The notes under the pieces are model-generated. The model was given only the letters and a program-made list of their open reading frames with translations, ran no database searches and was not told the origin of the DNA. Shown in pieces: positions 34,550-43,694 of a DNA stretch of 64,000 nt. The stretch's first letter is position 1, and the number at the start of each line of letters is the position of its first letter. The translations under genes and the position numbers were made by a program. This DNA comes from Kribbella italica (GTDB lineage: Bacteria > Actinomycetota > Actinomycetes > Propionibacteriales > Kribbellaceae), in contig NZ_JACHMY010000001.1 in NCBI RefSeq assembly GCF_014205135.1, forward strand, positions 8,680,001 through 8,744,000. The letters are read 5' to 3'.

Positions 34550-35326
34550 TTGTACTACCGGTTGATGTGGACGTTGCCCAAGGATGCGATCGCCGTGGTG
34601 CGGTGGTATCCGCGGATGGTGGTGGGCTTCGCCGGGGCCCTGGCCGGTACGGCGCTGGTGTTCGACGTGTTCTACCTGGTCGCCAGCCCCGGCCTCGCGC
34701 TCGCGCTGGTCTATACCGTGCCGGTGCTGGCCGGGCTGGTCGCCGGCTTGGTGGCCGCGGCCGACGACGTCGGTCTGGAACGGCGCGAGCTGGTCTGGAC
34801 CGTTGTGGCGACGGTGGTTCTGGGGCTCACGAACGCCGTGGTGGTGGCGATGCTCGCCGCGATGCGGCGTACCGATCCGTCGAACTGGAACGCCGGCTGG
34901 CAGGCGGTGCTGTTCGCGGGCTGCAGTGTGTTCGCGGTCGCGCTGACGATCGTTGTCCTGGGCAAGCTCGTACGGGTGCTCCGGATCGACGTGCAGACGC
35001 GTTGGCCGGTGAAGGCGGTGCCCGCCGCGGTGCCTGCGCCGGCGGTCGTCGAGGAGAAGCCGCGGGCCAGTAAAGAGGCCGCGGCCCGGGCGCCGGTACG
35101 AGTGCCGAGGCCCGAGCCTGAGCCGGTGCTGGCGATCGAGGAGTACGACGACGACCCGCTGCCCGAGTACGTGCCCCGCGTGATCGACCTCGACGGCCCG
35201 CGCGAGATCACGCCGGTCGCCGAGGGGACCGGTCACGCCGACCGCCGGGTGGTGCGTCGCCGGACGCCGCCGAGCGTGCCGCCCGCCCGTCGTACGCCCC
35301 GCAGCCGGCGACGCCCGGAGCGCTAG
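34550..35326 (+). CDS. Four-helix membrane protein with a charged tail, unknown
   Basis: 258 aa. Four hydrophobic segments (about 20-140) are followed by a long Pro/Arg/Glu-rich cytoplasmic tail. The TTG at 34550 is preceded by GAGGG; ATG 34565 is an alternative. No family recognised. Its TAG overlaps the stop of the convergent hydrolase gene (CTAG, 35323-35326). Confidence 0.6.
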   Translation: MYYRLMWTLPKDAIAVVRWYPRMVVGFAGALAGTALVFDVFYLVASPGLALALVYTVPVLAGLVAGLVAAADDVGLERRELVWTVVATVVLGLTNAVVVAMLAAMRRTDPSNWNAGWQAVLFAGCSVFAVALTIVVLGKLVRVLRIDVQTRWPVKAVPAAVPAPAVVEEKPRASKEAAARAPVRVPRPEPEPVLAIEEYDDDPLPEYVPRVIDLDGPREITPVAEGTGHADRRVVRRRTPPSVPPARRTPRSRRRPER

Positions 35327-36783
35327 CAGTTCGAGTCGATCCGCGGAAGCTTGCCGGTGGCAAGGTAGTCGATCACCTTCCGGTCGGCGCAGTCGTTGCC
35401 GTGCTCACCGAAGATGCCGTGCTTGCGCGCGTCCCGCACGGTGATCATCCGCGAGCCGGTCAGCGCCCGATGCAACTTTCGCGCCATCGGGTAGGTGGCT
35501 CGCGGATCGCCGTCGGCCGCGACGACCAGCGCCGGTACGCCGTTGCCGATCCGGGTCGGGGTCTCTCGTGGTGTGGTCGGCCAGAACGCGCACGGCGTGA
35601 CCGTCCGGGTCAGCGGACCGAAGTGCGGCTCGGCCCTGCGGTGCTTCTGGATGTCACGCCAGTAGGTCCCGAGGTCGCTGGAGACGGCCCGGTCCGCGCA
35701 GAGGATCGCGAGCTGTCCGCTGGCCGGCGCCGACATCTCACCCGTGAACATGAACTGCAGCATCAGCGCCGTGTCGCCGGTCGGCTCGACCGGACCTGTC
35801 GTTGCCTGGGACAACGTCCGGACGAGCTCGCTGAAGCCGGCCCGGGCCGGCTCGCGGTCGTCGGCGAGGTTGGCCAGCAGTAGCGCGGGCACCCAGCCGT
35901 CGTCCAGGTCGTACTTGCCGACCTTCAACCCGTCAGCAGCGGCCGCCTGGATGCGGTCGATCGTGCCGAGCACCTGTTCGCGCGAGCGCCCCAGCCCGTA
36001 CGTCGAGTGCCGCGCTGCGGCCCAGCCGGCCCAGGCTTTCAAGGCGGCCTCGTTCTCCGGCGCGATCTCGCGCAGCAGGCCCGGACCGTAGGCCTCGGGG
36101 TCGATCGGCCCGTCGAGCACGACCCGGTCGAGCCGCTGCGGGAACAGTTGGGCGTACACCGCGCCGAGGTAGGTCCCGTACGAGTAGCTCAGGTACGAGA
36201 TCCTCCGCTCCCCGAGCGCGGCCCGGATCCGGTCGATGTCGCGCGCCGTGTTGCGGGTCGAGGCGTAGGGCAGGTACGGGTTGTCCTTGCACTGCTCGGC
36301 CAGGCCGGCAGAGAACCGGGCGCCGCGTTCGAAACTCGCGCGCGATGCCCCGGCGCCGACGATCCAGCTCCCGGTCGACCAGCCGCAGTCGATCGGCGTA
36401 CTGCGGCCGACGAACCGGGGATCCATCCCGATCAGGTCGAACCGCCCGCCCGTCTCCTGCATCGCCTTCTTCAGCCGCAGCGGCATGCCGAGGCCGGGCC
36501 CGCCCGGGCCGCCGTCGTTGAGGACCATCGCGCCGATCCGCCGGTCGGTCGCCTTCAGCCGCGACATCGCGACCGTGATCTGTGGGCCGTTCGGTCGCGA
36601 GTAGTCGAGCGGGACCCGGAGGTCGCCGCACTGCGCGCCGGCGTCGTCGAGCGCTTTGCCTTCCTGGTCGTCGGTCGTGGTCTGGCACTGGTGCCATCGG
36701 ATCGACGGCGTTGCTTCGGCGGCGGTCGGCACGGCGAGGACGGAACCGAGCAGCGCGATCGCTAGGGGGACTGTCAGCTTCAT
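35323..36783 (-). CDS. Secreted alpha/beta hydrolase, tripeptidyl-aminopeptidase (TAP) family
   Basis: 486 aa with a Sec signal (about 1-23). The substrate is likely peptides outside the cell. The nucleophile motif is YLSYSYGTYLG (about 195-205), preceded by a typical GGPGGPGLGMP oxyanion loop (about 91-101). The C-terminal TAP-like domain has VPALVVAADGDPRATYPMARKL and RKHGIFGEHG, giving the catalytic Asp and His. Related to the SlpD/SlpE and TAP peptidases of Streptomyces. Confidence 0.88.
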   Translation of the reverse strand: MKLTVPLAIALLGSVLAVPTAAEATPSIRWHQCQTTTDDQEGKALDDAGAQCGDLRVPLDYSRPNGPQITVAMSRLKATDRRIGAMVLNDGGPGGPGLGMPLRLKKAMQETGGRFDLIGMDPRFVGRSTPIDCGWSTGSWIVGAGASRASFERGARFSAGLAEQCKDNPYLPYASTRNTARDIDRIRAALGERRISYLSYSYGTYLGAVYAQLFPQRLDRVVLDGPIDPEAYGPGLLREIAPENEAALKAWAGWAAARHSTYGLGRSREQVLGTIDRIQAAAADGLKVGKYDLDDGWVPALLLANLADDREPARAGFSELVRTLSQATTGPVEPTGDTALMLQFMFTGEMSAPASGQLAILCADRAVSSDLGTYWRDIQKHRRAEPHFGPLTRTVTPCAFWPTTPRETPTRIGNGVPALVVAADGDPRATYPMARKLHRALTGSRMITVRDARKHGIFGEHGNDCADRKVIDYLATGKLPRIDSNC

Positions 36784-36907
36784 GAGCACTCCTTCCTGAG
36801 TGCTGTCGACGCTAGGAGTCGGGAACGCGCGAAACACTGGGCCTGACACCCGCGCACGGGTAGCGCGGGCGCGACCTGCGCCAGGGATGCTGGCTACGCT
36901 GGTTGGC

Positions 36908-38041
36908 GTGAAGCCCGTGTGGGACTTGGCGATCGTCGGGGCCGGACCGGCCGGTGCTTCGGCTGCGTTGGGGGCGCTCGCGGCCGATCCAACGCTGTCG
37001 GTGCTGCTGCTCGATCGGGCCGACTTCCCGCGGGACAAGACGTGCGGGGACGGGATCGCGCCGCACGTACTCGATCTGCTCGCGTCGGTCGGCGTGAACG
37101 GGCTGCTGGACGACTGGACTCCCGTACGGCGTTTGTCGCTCGAGCGCGACGGGCTGGCGGTCGACCGAGAGATGCAGCGGGCGACGTGGGTCGTGCCGCG
37201 GGAGGTGTTCGACGCGCGGCTGGTCGAGGCGGCTGTCGCGGCGGGCGCGCAGTTGGTCAATCGTCGGGTGCGGTCGGTGGAGGTCCTGGCTGATTGCGTG
37301 GTGCTGGACGGGTCGATCGCGGCCAGGGTGGTGATCGGCGCGGACGGCGCGCAGTCCGTCGTACGGCGTGCCTTGGGTTTGCAGGCCGCTCCAGCGGCGT
37401 TGGCGATTCGGGGTTACGCGCCGACTCGGGCGGGGCGTGAGGCGCGGCAGGTGATCGTGTACGGGCCGGGGCGGCAGCCGTCGTACGCGTGGTCGTTCGA
37501 TCGCGGCGACGGGTTGTCGAACGTGGGCTACGGCGAGGCCCTGCATCCGGGCCGGGCGCATCCGACGCGGGCGCAGCTGTTGGAGAAGTTGGAGAAGCTG
37601 CTGCCGGACTCGACTCGGGACGGAACGGCCTGGAAGGCGCATCATCTGCCGCTCACGACCTGGCGCTGGCAGCCTCCGCGCGGGCGGGTGCTGCTCGCGG
37701 GGGATGCCGCGGCGCTGATCAACCCGATGACCGGTGAGGGGATCTACTACGCCGTGGCCACTGGTCTCCACGCGGGCCGGGCAGCCGTCGGCTCCCGCCG
37801 TGACAGTCCCGCCGTCGACGGGTCCGGCGCGGGGGCGATCTACCGCAAGCTCGTCGGCCCGCTGGCCGTGCATTTCCGGCACGCAACGCTTGCCGGCCGG
37901 CTGTCCGGCGTACCGATGATCCTCGATGCCGGGATCCGTGGCGCAGCGGCTGATCAAGGCGTGTTCGACGACTTGGTGGCGCTCGGGCTGGCGGACGGGC
38001 GGATCACCGGGCGGGTCCTCCGGTCGCTCGTTCGCCGCTGA
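36908..38041 (+). CDS. Geranylgeranyl-reductase-family flavoprotein
   Basis: 377 aa. FAD binding: VGAGPAGASAALGAL near the N-terminus, and GDAAALINPMTGEGIYYA near residue 265. DKTCGDGIAPHVLDLL is typical of the family. Likely reduces isoprenoid double bonds, e.g. menaquinone side chains or lipids. GTG 36908 gives the usual N-terminus; ATG 36887 would add 7 residues. Divergent from the TAP hydrolase. Confidence 0.85.
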   Translation: MKPVWDLAIVGAGPAGASAALGALAADPTLSVLLLDRADFPRDKTCGDGIAPHVLDLLASVGVNGLLDDWTPVRRLSLERDGLAVDREMQRATWVVPREVFDARLVEAAVAAGAQLVNRRVRSVEVLADCVVLDGSIAARVVIGADGAQSVVRRALGLQAAPAALAIRGYAPTRAGREARQVIVYGPGRQPSYAWSFDRGDGLSNVGYGEALHPGRAHPTRAQLLEKLEKLLPDSTRDGTAWKAHHLPLTTWRWQPPRGRVLLAGDAAALINPMTGEGIYYAVATGLHAGRAAVGSRRDSPAVDGSGAGAIYRKLVGPLAVHFRHATLAGRLSGVPMILDAGIRGAAADQGVFDDLVALGLADGRITGRVLRSLVRR

Positions 38042-38139
38042 GTTGTCTCAGTATTCGGCCAGATTGTCGATTTGATTACTGGTCATTCGTTTCCTTCTAC
38101 CGTGGGGACTCACGCCGCCCCAGGGAAGGACCGATCGCG

Positions 38140-38286
38140 ATGCCCAATGAGCCGGAAGTCGAGGAGCGCAGTGTCGAGCGCGAGGGCCGGATCCAGTTCA
38201 GTGAGGACTGGGCCGCGACCGTCGTCGGGCTCGTACTGATCGTGCTGGTGCTGGCGGGAGTGATCCCGACCGGGCTGGTGCCCTGA
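38140..38286 (+). CDS. Single-helix small membrane protein coupled to YeiH gene
   Basis: 48 aa. An acidic N-terminus (MPNEPEVEERSVEREGR) is followed by one helix ATVVGLVLIVLVLAGVIP. AGGGAAGGA precedes ATG 38140. Its stop overlaps the start of the next gene by one base (TGATG), so the two are surely translated together. Probably a small subunit or stabiliser of the transporter. Confidence 0.75.
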   Translation: MPNEPEVEERSVEREGRIQFSEDWAATVVGLVLIVLVLAGVIPTGLVP

Positions 38287-39476
38287 TGAGCGCCGAGGTC
38301 GAGGAGCGCACCACCGGTACGCCGCAGGCGGGGCTGATCGCGACCGGCGTACTGGTCGTGCTCGCGCTCGCCGCGCTGACCCGGTACTTCGAGCAGAACG
38401 TGCCGACCTGGACCGAGGGGACGGCGCTGGAGGAGCTCGGCGCCGCGATCGAGTACCCGGTCTACGCGATCGCGATCGGGCTGCTGGCGAACGCCGTCCT
38501 GGCGGCGACCGGCGTACGGGATCGGTTGGCCGGTGGGTTCCGGACCGAGTTCTTCATCAAGACCGGCCTGGTGCTGCTCGGGGCGTCGATCAACCTCGCC
38601 GTACTGGTCACCGCGGCCGGACCGGCGATCGCGCAGGCGTTCCTGATGATCGTGCTGGTCTTCGGCTTCACCTGGTGGCTGGCGGGCAAGCTCGGGGTCG
38701 ACGACAAGCTGCGGGCGCTGCTGTCGTCGGCCGTGTCGATCTGTGGGGTCAGCGCGGCGATCGCGGCGGCCGGTGCGGTGCAGGCGAAGAAGGAGCAGCT
38801 CGCGTATACGGCGAGTCTGGTGATCCTGTTCGCACTGCCGTCGATCTTCCTGCTGCCGGCACTGGCCGACGCGTTCGGCCTGTCGCCGGAGGTCGCGGGG
38901 GCGTGGATCGGCGGGAACATCGACACGACGGCGGCGGTCACCGCGGCGGGTGCGCTGGCCGGCGAGGACACGCTGCAGGTCGCGGCGATCGTGAAGACGA
39001 CGCAGAACGCGCTGATCGGCTTCGTCGCGGTCGGGCTGACGGCGTACTTCGCCTTCAAGGTCGAGCGGCGTCCGGCCACGGTCGGCGCCGAGGCGGGTGC
39101 GACCGACGAGCCGGGGGCGGCAAGCGAGAACTCGGCCGGCGAGACCTCGGCGAGGTCGGCCGCCGGAATCGCCGGAGAGCTGTGGCGGCGGTTCCCCAAG
39201 TTCGTGCTCGGGTTCGTCGCCGCGTCGGTGATCGCGACGATCTACCTCGACCAGGTGGGCGCGAGCGAGGGCAAGCCGGTGATCACCGTCATCAACGATC
39301 TACGGACCTGGTTCCTGATCCTGGCGTTCGTTAGCATCGGGCTCGAGTTCAAGGCCCGCTCGTTGCGGGAGGCCGGCTGGCGGCCGATCGTCGTGTTCGC
39401 CGCGGCCGTGCTGTTCAACCTGATCCTGGGGCTCGGCCTGTCGGCGCTGCTGTTCTCGGGCGTGGATCTCAGCTGA
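38286..39476 (+). CDS. YeiH/UPF0324 family transporter (putative sulfate exporter)
   Basis: 396 aa with about 11 helices. The family core is visible: IGLLANAVLAATG, FFIKTGLVLLGASIN, SSAVSICGVSAAIAAAGAV and WIGGNIDTTAAV. Annotated in databases as putative sulfate exporter, though the substrate is not proven. A Gly/Ala/Ser-rich loop (about 265-300) carries low-complexity residues. Its end overlaps the convergent regulator by 8 bp. Confidence 0.88.
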   Translation: MSAEVEERTTGTPQAGLIATGVLVVLALAALTRYFEQNVPTWTEGTALEELGAAIEYPVYAIAIGLLANAVLAATGVRDRLAGGFRTEFFIKTGLVLLGASINLAVLVTAAGPAIAQAFLMIVLVFGFTWWLAGKLGVDDKLRALLSSAVSICGVSAAIAAAGAVQAKKEQLAYTASLVILFALPSIFLLPALADAFGLSPEVAGAWIGGNIDTTAAVTAAGALAGEDTLQVAAIVKTTQNALIGFVAVGLTAYFAFKVERRPATVGAEAGATDEPGAASENSAGETSARSAAGIAGELWRRFPKFVLGFVAASVIATIYLDQVGASEGKPVITVINDLRTWFLILAFVSIGLEFKARSLREAGWRPIVVFAAAVLFNLILGLGLSALLFSGVDLS

Positions 39477-40380
39477 GCAAGGCGCGGCGCTGGTCCGGGC
39501 TCAACCGGTCCGGCGCCGCACCCACGGCGTACGTCGTCGGTGCCGGTCGCTCGAGAACGATCGGATCGGTGAAGGGTGCGTAGGCCTCGGCGTCATGCAG
39601 GGCCTGGGCTACTCGCGGCGGCGCCCAGCCGAGAGCGGTCGTGAGTTCCTCGGCGGTCAACGGCCGCCCGGCGTACAGCAGCGCGGCGAGCACGGTCGCC
39701 GCGTCCTCCGCAGCAGCCGTTGACGAGCCACCCGCCATGTCGTCGCTGAGCTGGGTGAAGAAGCGCGCCATCTGCTGCAGCCGCACCCCGGCCGGCGTAC
39801 CGGGATCGAACAACGCCGTGCCTTCCCGTGCGATGTCGGCCCAGCTGGCGTTGGCCCGCGCGCTGGTCATCCACGCGCGCATCCAGACGTCGTCGGCGAT
39901 CACGTAGTGCTCGCGACGGCTCTGCGGCTCGCGGCCGCGCTCGACCATCTCGAGCTGCTCCAGGTAGCCGATCGCCTTCGAGATCGACGCCGGGCTCACC
40001 TGCAACTGCCGGACCAGTTGCGCCGCGGTCAGGCTGCGTTCGTCGGTTGTGTAGAGCCGGGCGAGCACCCGCGCGGCCATCCGCGGTAGGCCGTTCGCGA
40101 CCATCGTCTCGGCGAGGCGGTCGATGAACTCGAGGACCTTCGGCTCCTCACCGGGTGCGGTGGGCCGGTCGAGCGGCGTACGACGTCGAGCCCGGTACGC
40201 CGTCGCGTGGTGCGCGTGCTCGGCCCGATAGCCGCGGGGCCCGCCATTGCGGGTGACCTCGCGGCTCACCGTCGAGGTCGGCCGGTCCAGCCGGCGCGCG
40301 ATCTCGGCGTACCCGAGACCGTCGGCCAGCCCCACGCCGATCGCGCGACGCTCGTCCTGGCTCAGCCTGTCGCCCGGCAT
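39469..40380 (-). CDS. Regulator with IS30-type HTH and GbsR/MarR-like domain
   Basis: 303 aa. The N-terminus looks like the HTH of IS30 transposases (LSQDERRAIGVGLADGLGYAEIARRL, then TVSREVTRNGG). The middle has a GbsR/MarR-like winged helix (LTAAQLVRQLQVSPASISKAI). It is divergent from an ABC exporter and is probably its repressor. The fusion is an actinobacterial regulator type rather than a transposase remnant, since the catalytic part is missing and the second domain is intact. Confidence 0.8.
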   Translation of the reverse strand: MPGDRLSQDERRAIGVGLADGLGYAEIARRLDRPTSTVSREVTRNGGPRGYRAEHAHHATAYRARRRTPLDRPTAPGEEPKVLEFIDRLAETMVANGLPRMAARVLARLYTTDERSLTAAQLVRQLQVSPASISKAIGYLEQLEMVERGREPQSRREHYVIADDVWMRAWMTSARANASWADIAREGTALFDPGTPAGVRLQQMARFFTQLSDDMAGGSSTAAAEDAATVLAALLYAGRPLTAEELTTALGWAPPRVAQALHDAEAYAPFTDPIVLERPAPTTYAVGAAPDRLSPDQRRALLS

Positions 40381-40512
40381 CCGCGGTCTCCTCCCGGTGC
40401 GTTTCCGTCAGCTCATTGCAACGGCGGTGTGCATTCACCGTCAGTCCCATTGCATTGAATCGCTCGATCGGCTGAAAAACAAGGGTTTCGTGAGCCGGTG
40501 ACCGTTGCCGGA

Positions 40513-40539
40513 TCTGTGAACGCAATCTACGTTCACAGA
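40513..40539. promoter_or_regulatory. 27-bp operator overlapping the start of the ABC exporter gene
   Basis: A perfect 10-bp inverted repeat TCTGTGAACG/CGTTCACAGA with a 7-base spacer ends 1 bp before ATG 40541. It replaces any ribosome-binding site, so the mRNA is probably leaderless and the operator covers the promoter. Confidence 0.8.
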
Positions 40540-40540
40540 C

Positions 40541-41383
40541 ATGGAAACGATAGACGTCCGCGGTTTGCGGATGCGGTACGGCGCCACCGACGTCCTGCAC
40601 GACGTGAGCTTCACGACCGGTTCCGGCGAGGTGCTCGCGCTGCTCGGGCCGAACGGCGCGGGCAAGACCACCACGATTGAGATCCTCGAAGGCTTCCGGA
40701 TCCGCTCGGCCGGGACGGTCGCCGTCCTGGGCGTCGATCCGGCGCGCGGCGACGAGGTTTGGCGGGCCAAGCTCGGCGTGGTCCTGCAGTCCTGGCGCGA
40801 CCACGGCAAGTGGCGGGTCCGCGAGTTGCTCGCGCACCTCGGCCGGTACTACGCGGACCCCTGGGACGCCGACGAGCTGATCGAGCTGGTCGGCCTGAGC
40901 GATCGCGCGGACCACAAGATCAAGACGCTCTCGGGTGGTCAGCGCCGCCGGCTGGATGTTGCCATCGGCATCGTCGGCCGGCCGGAGCTGCTGTTCCTCG
41001 ACGAGCCGACGACCGGCTTCGACCCGGTCGCCCGGCACGCCTTTCACGCGCTGGTCCGGCGGCTGGCGACCGAGCTGCACACGACGATCCTGCTCACGAC
41101 GCACGATCTCGACGAGGCGAGCAAGCTGGCCGACCGGATCCTGATTCTCGCCGACGGCCGCGTCCTGGCGAGTGGGACGCCGGACGAGCTGACCCGCCAG
41201 ATCGCCGGTCGCGACGAGGTCCGCTGGCGGGTCGGCGGTACGCCGTACGTGGAACTGACGGGGGAGTCGACGGCGTTCGCCCGCGAGCTCTTCACCCGGT
41301 ACGGCGAGGCGGTGAGCGATCTGGAAGTGCGGCGGGCCCGGCTGGAGGACGCGTACCTGGCGCTGGTCGGAGGCGACCGATGA
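40541..41383 (+). CDS. ABC exporter ATP-binding protein
   Basis: 280 aa. Walker A is GPNGAGKTT (about 36-44), the signature LSGGQRRR and Walker B LLFLDEPTTGFDP, with the H-loop in LLTTHDLDEA. The DrrA/CcmA-like C-terminal extension has ARLEDAYLALVGG. Overlaps the permease gene by ATGA. A typical exporter of drugs or lipids. Confidence 0.9.
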   Translation: METIDVRGLRMRYGATDVLHDVSFTTGSGEVLALLGPNGAGKTTTIEILEGFRIRSAGTVAVLGVDPARGDEVWRAKLGVVLQSWRDHGKWRVRELLAHLGRYYADPWDADELIELVGLSDRADHKIKTLSGGQRRRLDVAIGIVGRPELLFLDEPTTGFDPVARHAFHALVRRLATELHTTILLTTHDLDEASKLADRILILADGRVLASGTPDELTRQIAGRDEVRWRVGGTPYVELTGESTAFARELFTRYGEAVSDLEVRRARLEDAYLALVGGDR

Positions 41384-42213
41384 AGGCCTGGCGGCTGGGA
41401 TGGGCGCGCGGGGTGGTCGAGCTGCGGCAGTCGTTCAGCAACGGGGGCGATCTGGTCAGCCATTTCCTGTGGCCGGTGCTGATGCTGGTGGCGCTGTTCT
41501 TCCTGCGGGACCGGGAGTTCGCGGGGACGGGGATCTTGCTGGGGACGTTGGCGCTGCCGAGCATTCTCGGGATGAACGCGGCGATGGGCATGGTCAGCAT
41601 GAGTCAGCAGCTCACCGCGGACCGCGAGGACGGAACGTTGCTGCGGGCAAAGGCGACGCCGTACGGCGTACAGGCTTATCTGGTCGGGAAGGTGGTCTCG
41701 GTCGCCGGTGGGCTGATCGCGGATCTGGTGATCCTGTTCGTGCCGGCGATGTTCCTGGTGGACGGGCTGGTCTTCACGCCGCTGTCGTTGCTTTCGTTGC
41801 TGGGTGTGCTGCTGCTCGGGCTGGTCGCGACCTTGCCGATCGGCGCGATTCTGGGGTCGGCGTTCCCCAGTGCGCGGGCGCAGGGTCTGGTGCAGCTGCC
41901 GGTGCTGGCGATGATCGCGATCTCGGGGATCTTCTACCCGCTCACGGCGCTGCCCGGCTGGGTGCAGGTGGTCGCGCAGTTCTCGCCGATCTACTGGCTC
42001 GGGCTCGGCACCCGGTCGGCTTTGTTGCCAGATGCAACCGTCGTCGTCGAGGCCGGCGAGTCCTGGCGGTCCGTGGAGACGGTGCTGGTGCTCGGTGCGT
42101 GGGCTGTGGTCGGCCTGCTGATCGCGCCGGTGCTGCTGCGCCGGATGGCCCGCCGGGAGTCCGGTTCGTCGGTGGCAGTCCGCCGCGAGAAGGCGCTACA
42201 GCGCGTCGGGTGA
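41380..42213 (+). CDS. ABC-2 type permease
   Basis: 277 aa with six helices of the ABC-2 family (DrrB-like). The conserved region near the C-terminus is AISGIFYPLTALPGWVQ, followed by FSPIYWLGLG. It forms the exporter with the ATPase encoded just upstream. Its 3' end overlaps the convergent merR gene by 18 bp. Confidence 0.88.
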   Translation: MKAWRLGWARGVVELRQSFSNGGDLVSHFLWPVLMLVALFFLRDREFAGTGILLGTLALPSILGMNAAMGMVSMSQQLTADREDGTLLRAKATPYGVQAYLVGKVVSVAGGLIADLVILFVPAMFLVDGLVFTPLSLLSLLGVLLLGLVATLPIGAILGSAFPSARAQGLVQLPVLAMIAISGIFYPLTALPGWVQVVAQFSPIYWLGLGTRSALLPDATVVVEAGESWRSVETVLVLGAWAVVGLLIAPVLLRRMARRESGSSVAVRREKALQRVG

Positions 42214-42933
42214 GCCGAAGTGCGTGCGCGAGGCCTGCTTCTGGGCCTCCCGCCGTACGGCGGTCAGGAGCGCGTCGCCGAGCACGGTGCCGATGACCGC
42301 GCGCTCGGTGAGAGCGTCGAGGTCGTCGCCGGCGCGCTCGAGCCACTCCAGCTCCAGCTCGGCCAGGTGCGCGGCCGACGCCCGGTACGCGTCGAGCAGG
42401 TCCGCGATGTCACCGTGGCCGAGGTCTGTCGCGGCCGTGAGAACCTCGTCCACCGAGGTGGCGCGGTCCGGTGCCGCGGGCGGTGCCTCGGCTCCCGCTC
42501 CGGTCTCCGTCCGCGTCCCCGTCCCGGCTGCCGCCTGCGCTGCCGACCCGGCTCCCGCTCCTGGCCCGGTTCCCGCCCCGGCTCCCGCTCCCGTCCCGGC
42601 TCCCACCCCAGTTCCCGCTCGCGCTCCATCCCGCGCGCTCGCCCGCGCTCCCGTTCGCGCGGCGGAGACTGCACGTTGTGCCTCGCCCAGCGTGCTGTGG
42701 ACGGTGCGCTCGGGGTCGTCGACAGCGGCGACGACCTGCTTGACGAGGGCGATCGGGAGGCCGCCCATTCCGATCATTGCCCGAAGCAAACGGATGCGGT
42801 GCAGGTGCGAGGCGTCGTACGAGACCTGGTTGTAGCCGGCCCGCTCGCCGCCGGGCAGCAGGCCCTCGCGGACGTAGTACTTGATCGTCGCCGGCGCCAC
42901 ACCGGACTGCTCGGCGAGCTCGTTGATCCGCAT
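42196..42933 (-). CDS. MerR-family regulator with a Gly/Ala-rich insert
   Basis: 245 aa. The N-terminal MerR domain is MRINELAEQSGVAPATIKYY, and REGLLPGGERAGYNQ is its wing. After a helical region there is a low-complexity stretch of about 45 residues (GTGAGAGAGTGPGAGAG and more) before a helical C-terminal domain with two Leu-rich helices. The insert corresponds to GC-rich repeats at 42480-42650. It is probably a flexible linker from slippage expansion. Confidence 0.85.
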   Translation of the reverse strand: MRINELAEQSGVAPATIKYYVREGLLPGGERAGYNQVSYDASHLHRIRLLRAMIGMGGLPIALVKQVVAAVDDPERTVHSTLGEAQRAVSAARTGARASARDGARAGTGVGAGTGAGAGAGTGPGAGAGSAAQAAAGTGTRTETGAGAEAPPAAPDRATSVDEVLTAATDLGHGDIADLLDAYRASAAHLAELELEWLERAGDDLDALTERAVIGTVLGDALLTAVRREAQKQASRTHFGSPDAL

Positions 42934-42955
42934 CCAGTTCCTCTCCAGGGCTTGA

Positions 42956-42974
42956 TCGATAGTAGCACTATCGA
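42956..42974. promoter_or_regulatory. 19-bp MerR-type palindrome
   Basis: TCGATAGT, AGC, ACTATCGA: a perfect dyad between divergent merR and the gene at 42989. The symmetric site fits MerR proteins, which act on a promoter with an over-long spacer. Confidence 0.8.
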
Positions 42975-42988
42975 CTAGCGTCGACGGC

Positions 42989-43312
42989 ATGCTGATTCTG
43001 CGTCTGGCCGCCGTGACGATCGCCGCCGTCACCGCGATGTTGCTGCTGATCGGCGACCATCCACCGGAGTTCGTCGTCGCGGATCTGCTGGTGGTCGCCC
43101 TGCTCACGATCGCCGCCGTACTGCCGGCCGCCCGCGGGGCTGGATTCGCGCTGGCCATCGGCTTCGGCGCCGGCCTGGGTGTCTTCACGGTGGCATTCGT
43201 CGGCACCCTCAACGAAGGCCCAGCAAGTTGGCCCCTCGCAACCGCGGTCCTCGGCTGCCTCGCGGGCCTCGCCCTGAGTTGGCGCCAGTACGGCGAACCC
43301 GCCCGCAGCTGA
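42989..43312 (+). CDS. Small three-helix membrane protein
   Basis: 107 aa. Three to four hydrophobic segments, starting MLILRLAAVTIAAVTAMLLL. No family recognised. Divergent from merR across the 19-bp operator, so probably controlled by MerR. Confidence 0.65.
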   Translation: MLILRLAAVTIAAVTAMLLLIGDHPPEFVVADLLVVALLTIAAVLPAARGAGFALAIGFGAGLGVFTVAFVGTLNEGPASWPLATAVLGCLAGLALSWRQYGEPARS

Positions 43313-43370
43313 CAGCTCGCCCAACTCCAACCGCCTGTGCCACCTGCCCGCGGCCCGCACGGCCTCTTGC

Positions 43371-43640
43371 CCGGCCCTGCCGGCGCGGCCGGCCCTGTCG
43401 CGCCCTGCCCGGCCCTGTCACGCCCGGTCCAGTCCCGCCCCGTCCGGTCCTACCCCGCCCGGTCCGGTTCGGTCCCGCCCCGCCCGGTCCCGCCCCGCCC
43501 GGTCCCGCCCCGTCCCGCCCCGTCCGGTCCGGTCCCGCCCTGCCCGGACCGGCCCGGACCGGACCGGCCCGGACCGGCCCGGACCGGCCCGGACCGGACC
43601 GGACCGGACCGGCCCGGACCGGACCGCTCGGCTCGGCCCG
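43371..43640. repeat. GC-only low-complexity tandem repeats
   Basis: Short units such as CCCGCCCCGCCCGGT (43470-43540) and CCGGACCGGCCCGGA-like 10-15-bp units (43551-43625) are arranged in tandem and fill most of the 382-bp gap. No gene is supported; open frames through it are Pro/Gly/Arg runs. Confidence 0.8.
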
Positions 43641-43694
43641 GAGGCTGAGCGCTCTGGGGGCCAGGTGCTTCGTGCACCCAGCGAGCGGTGCAGA

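Noticed and set aside
39469..40380. IS30 transposase remnant
   Set aside because: Only the HTH resembles IS30; the rest is an intact GbsR/MarR-like regulator with a divergent target.
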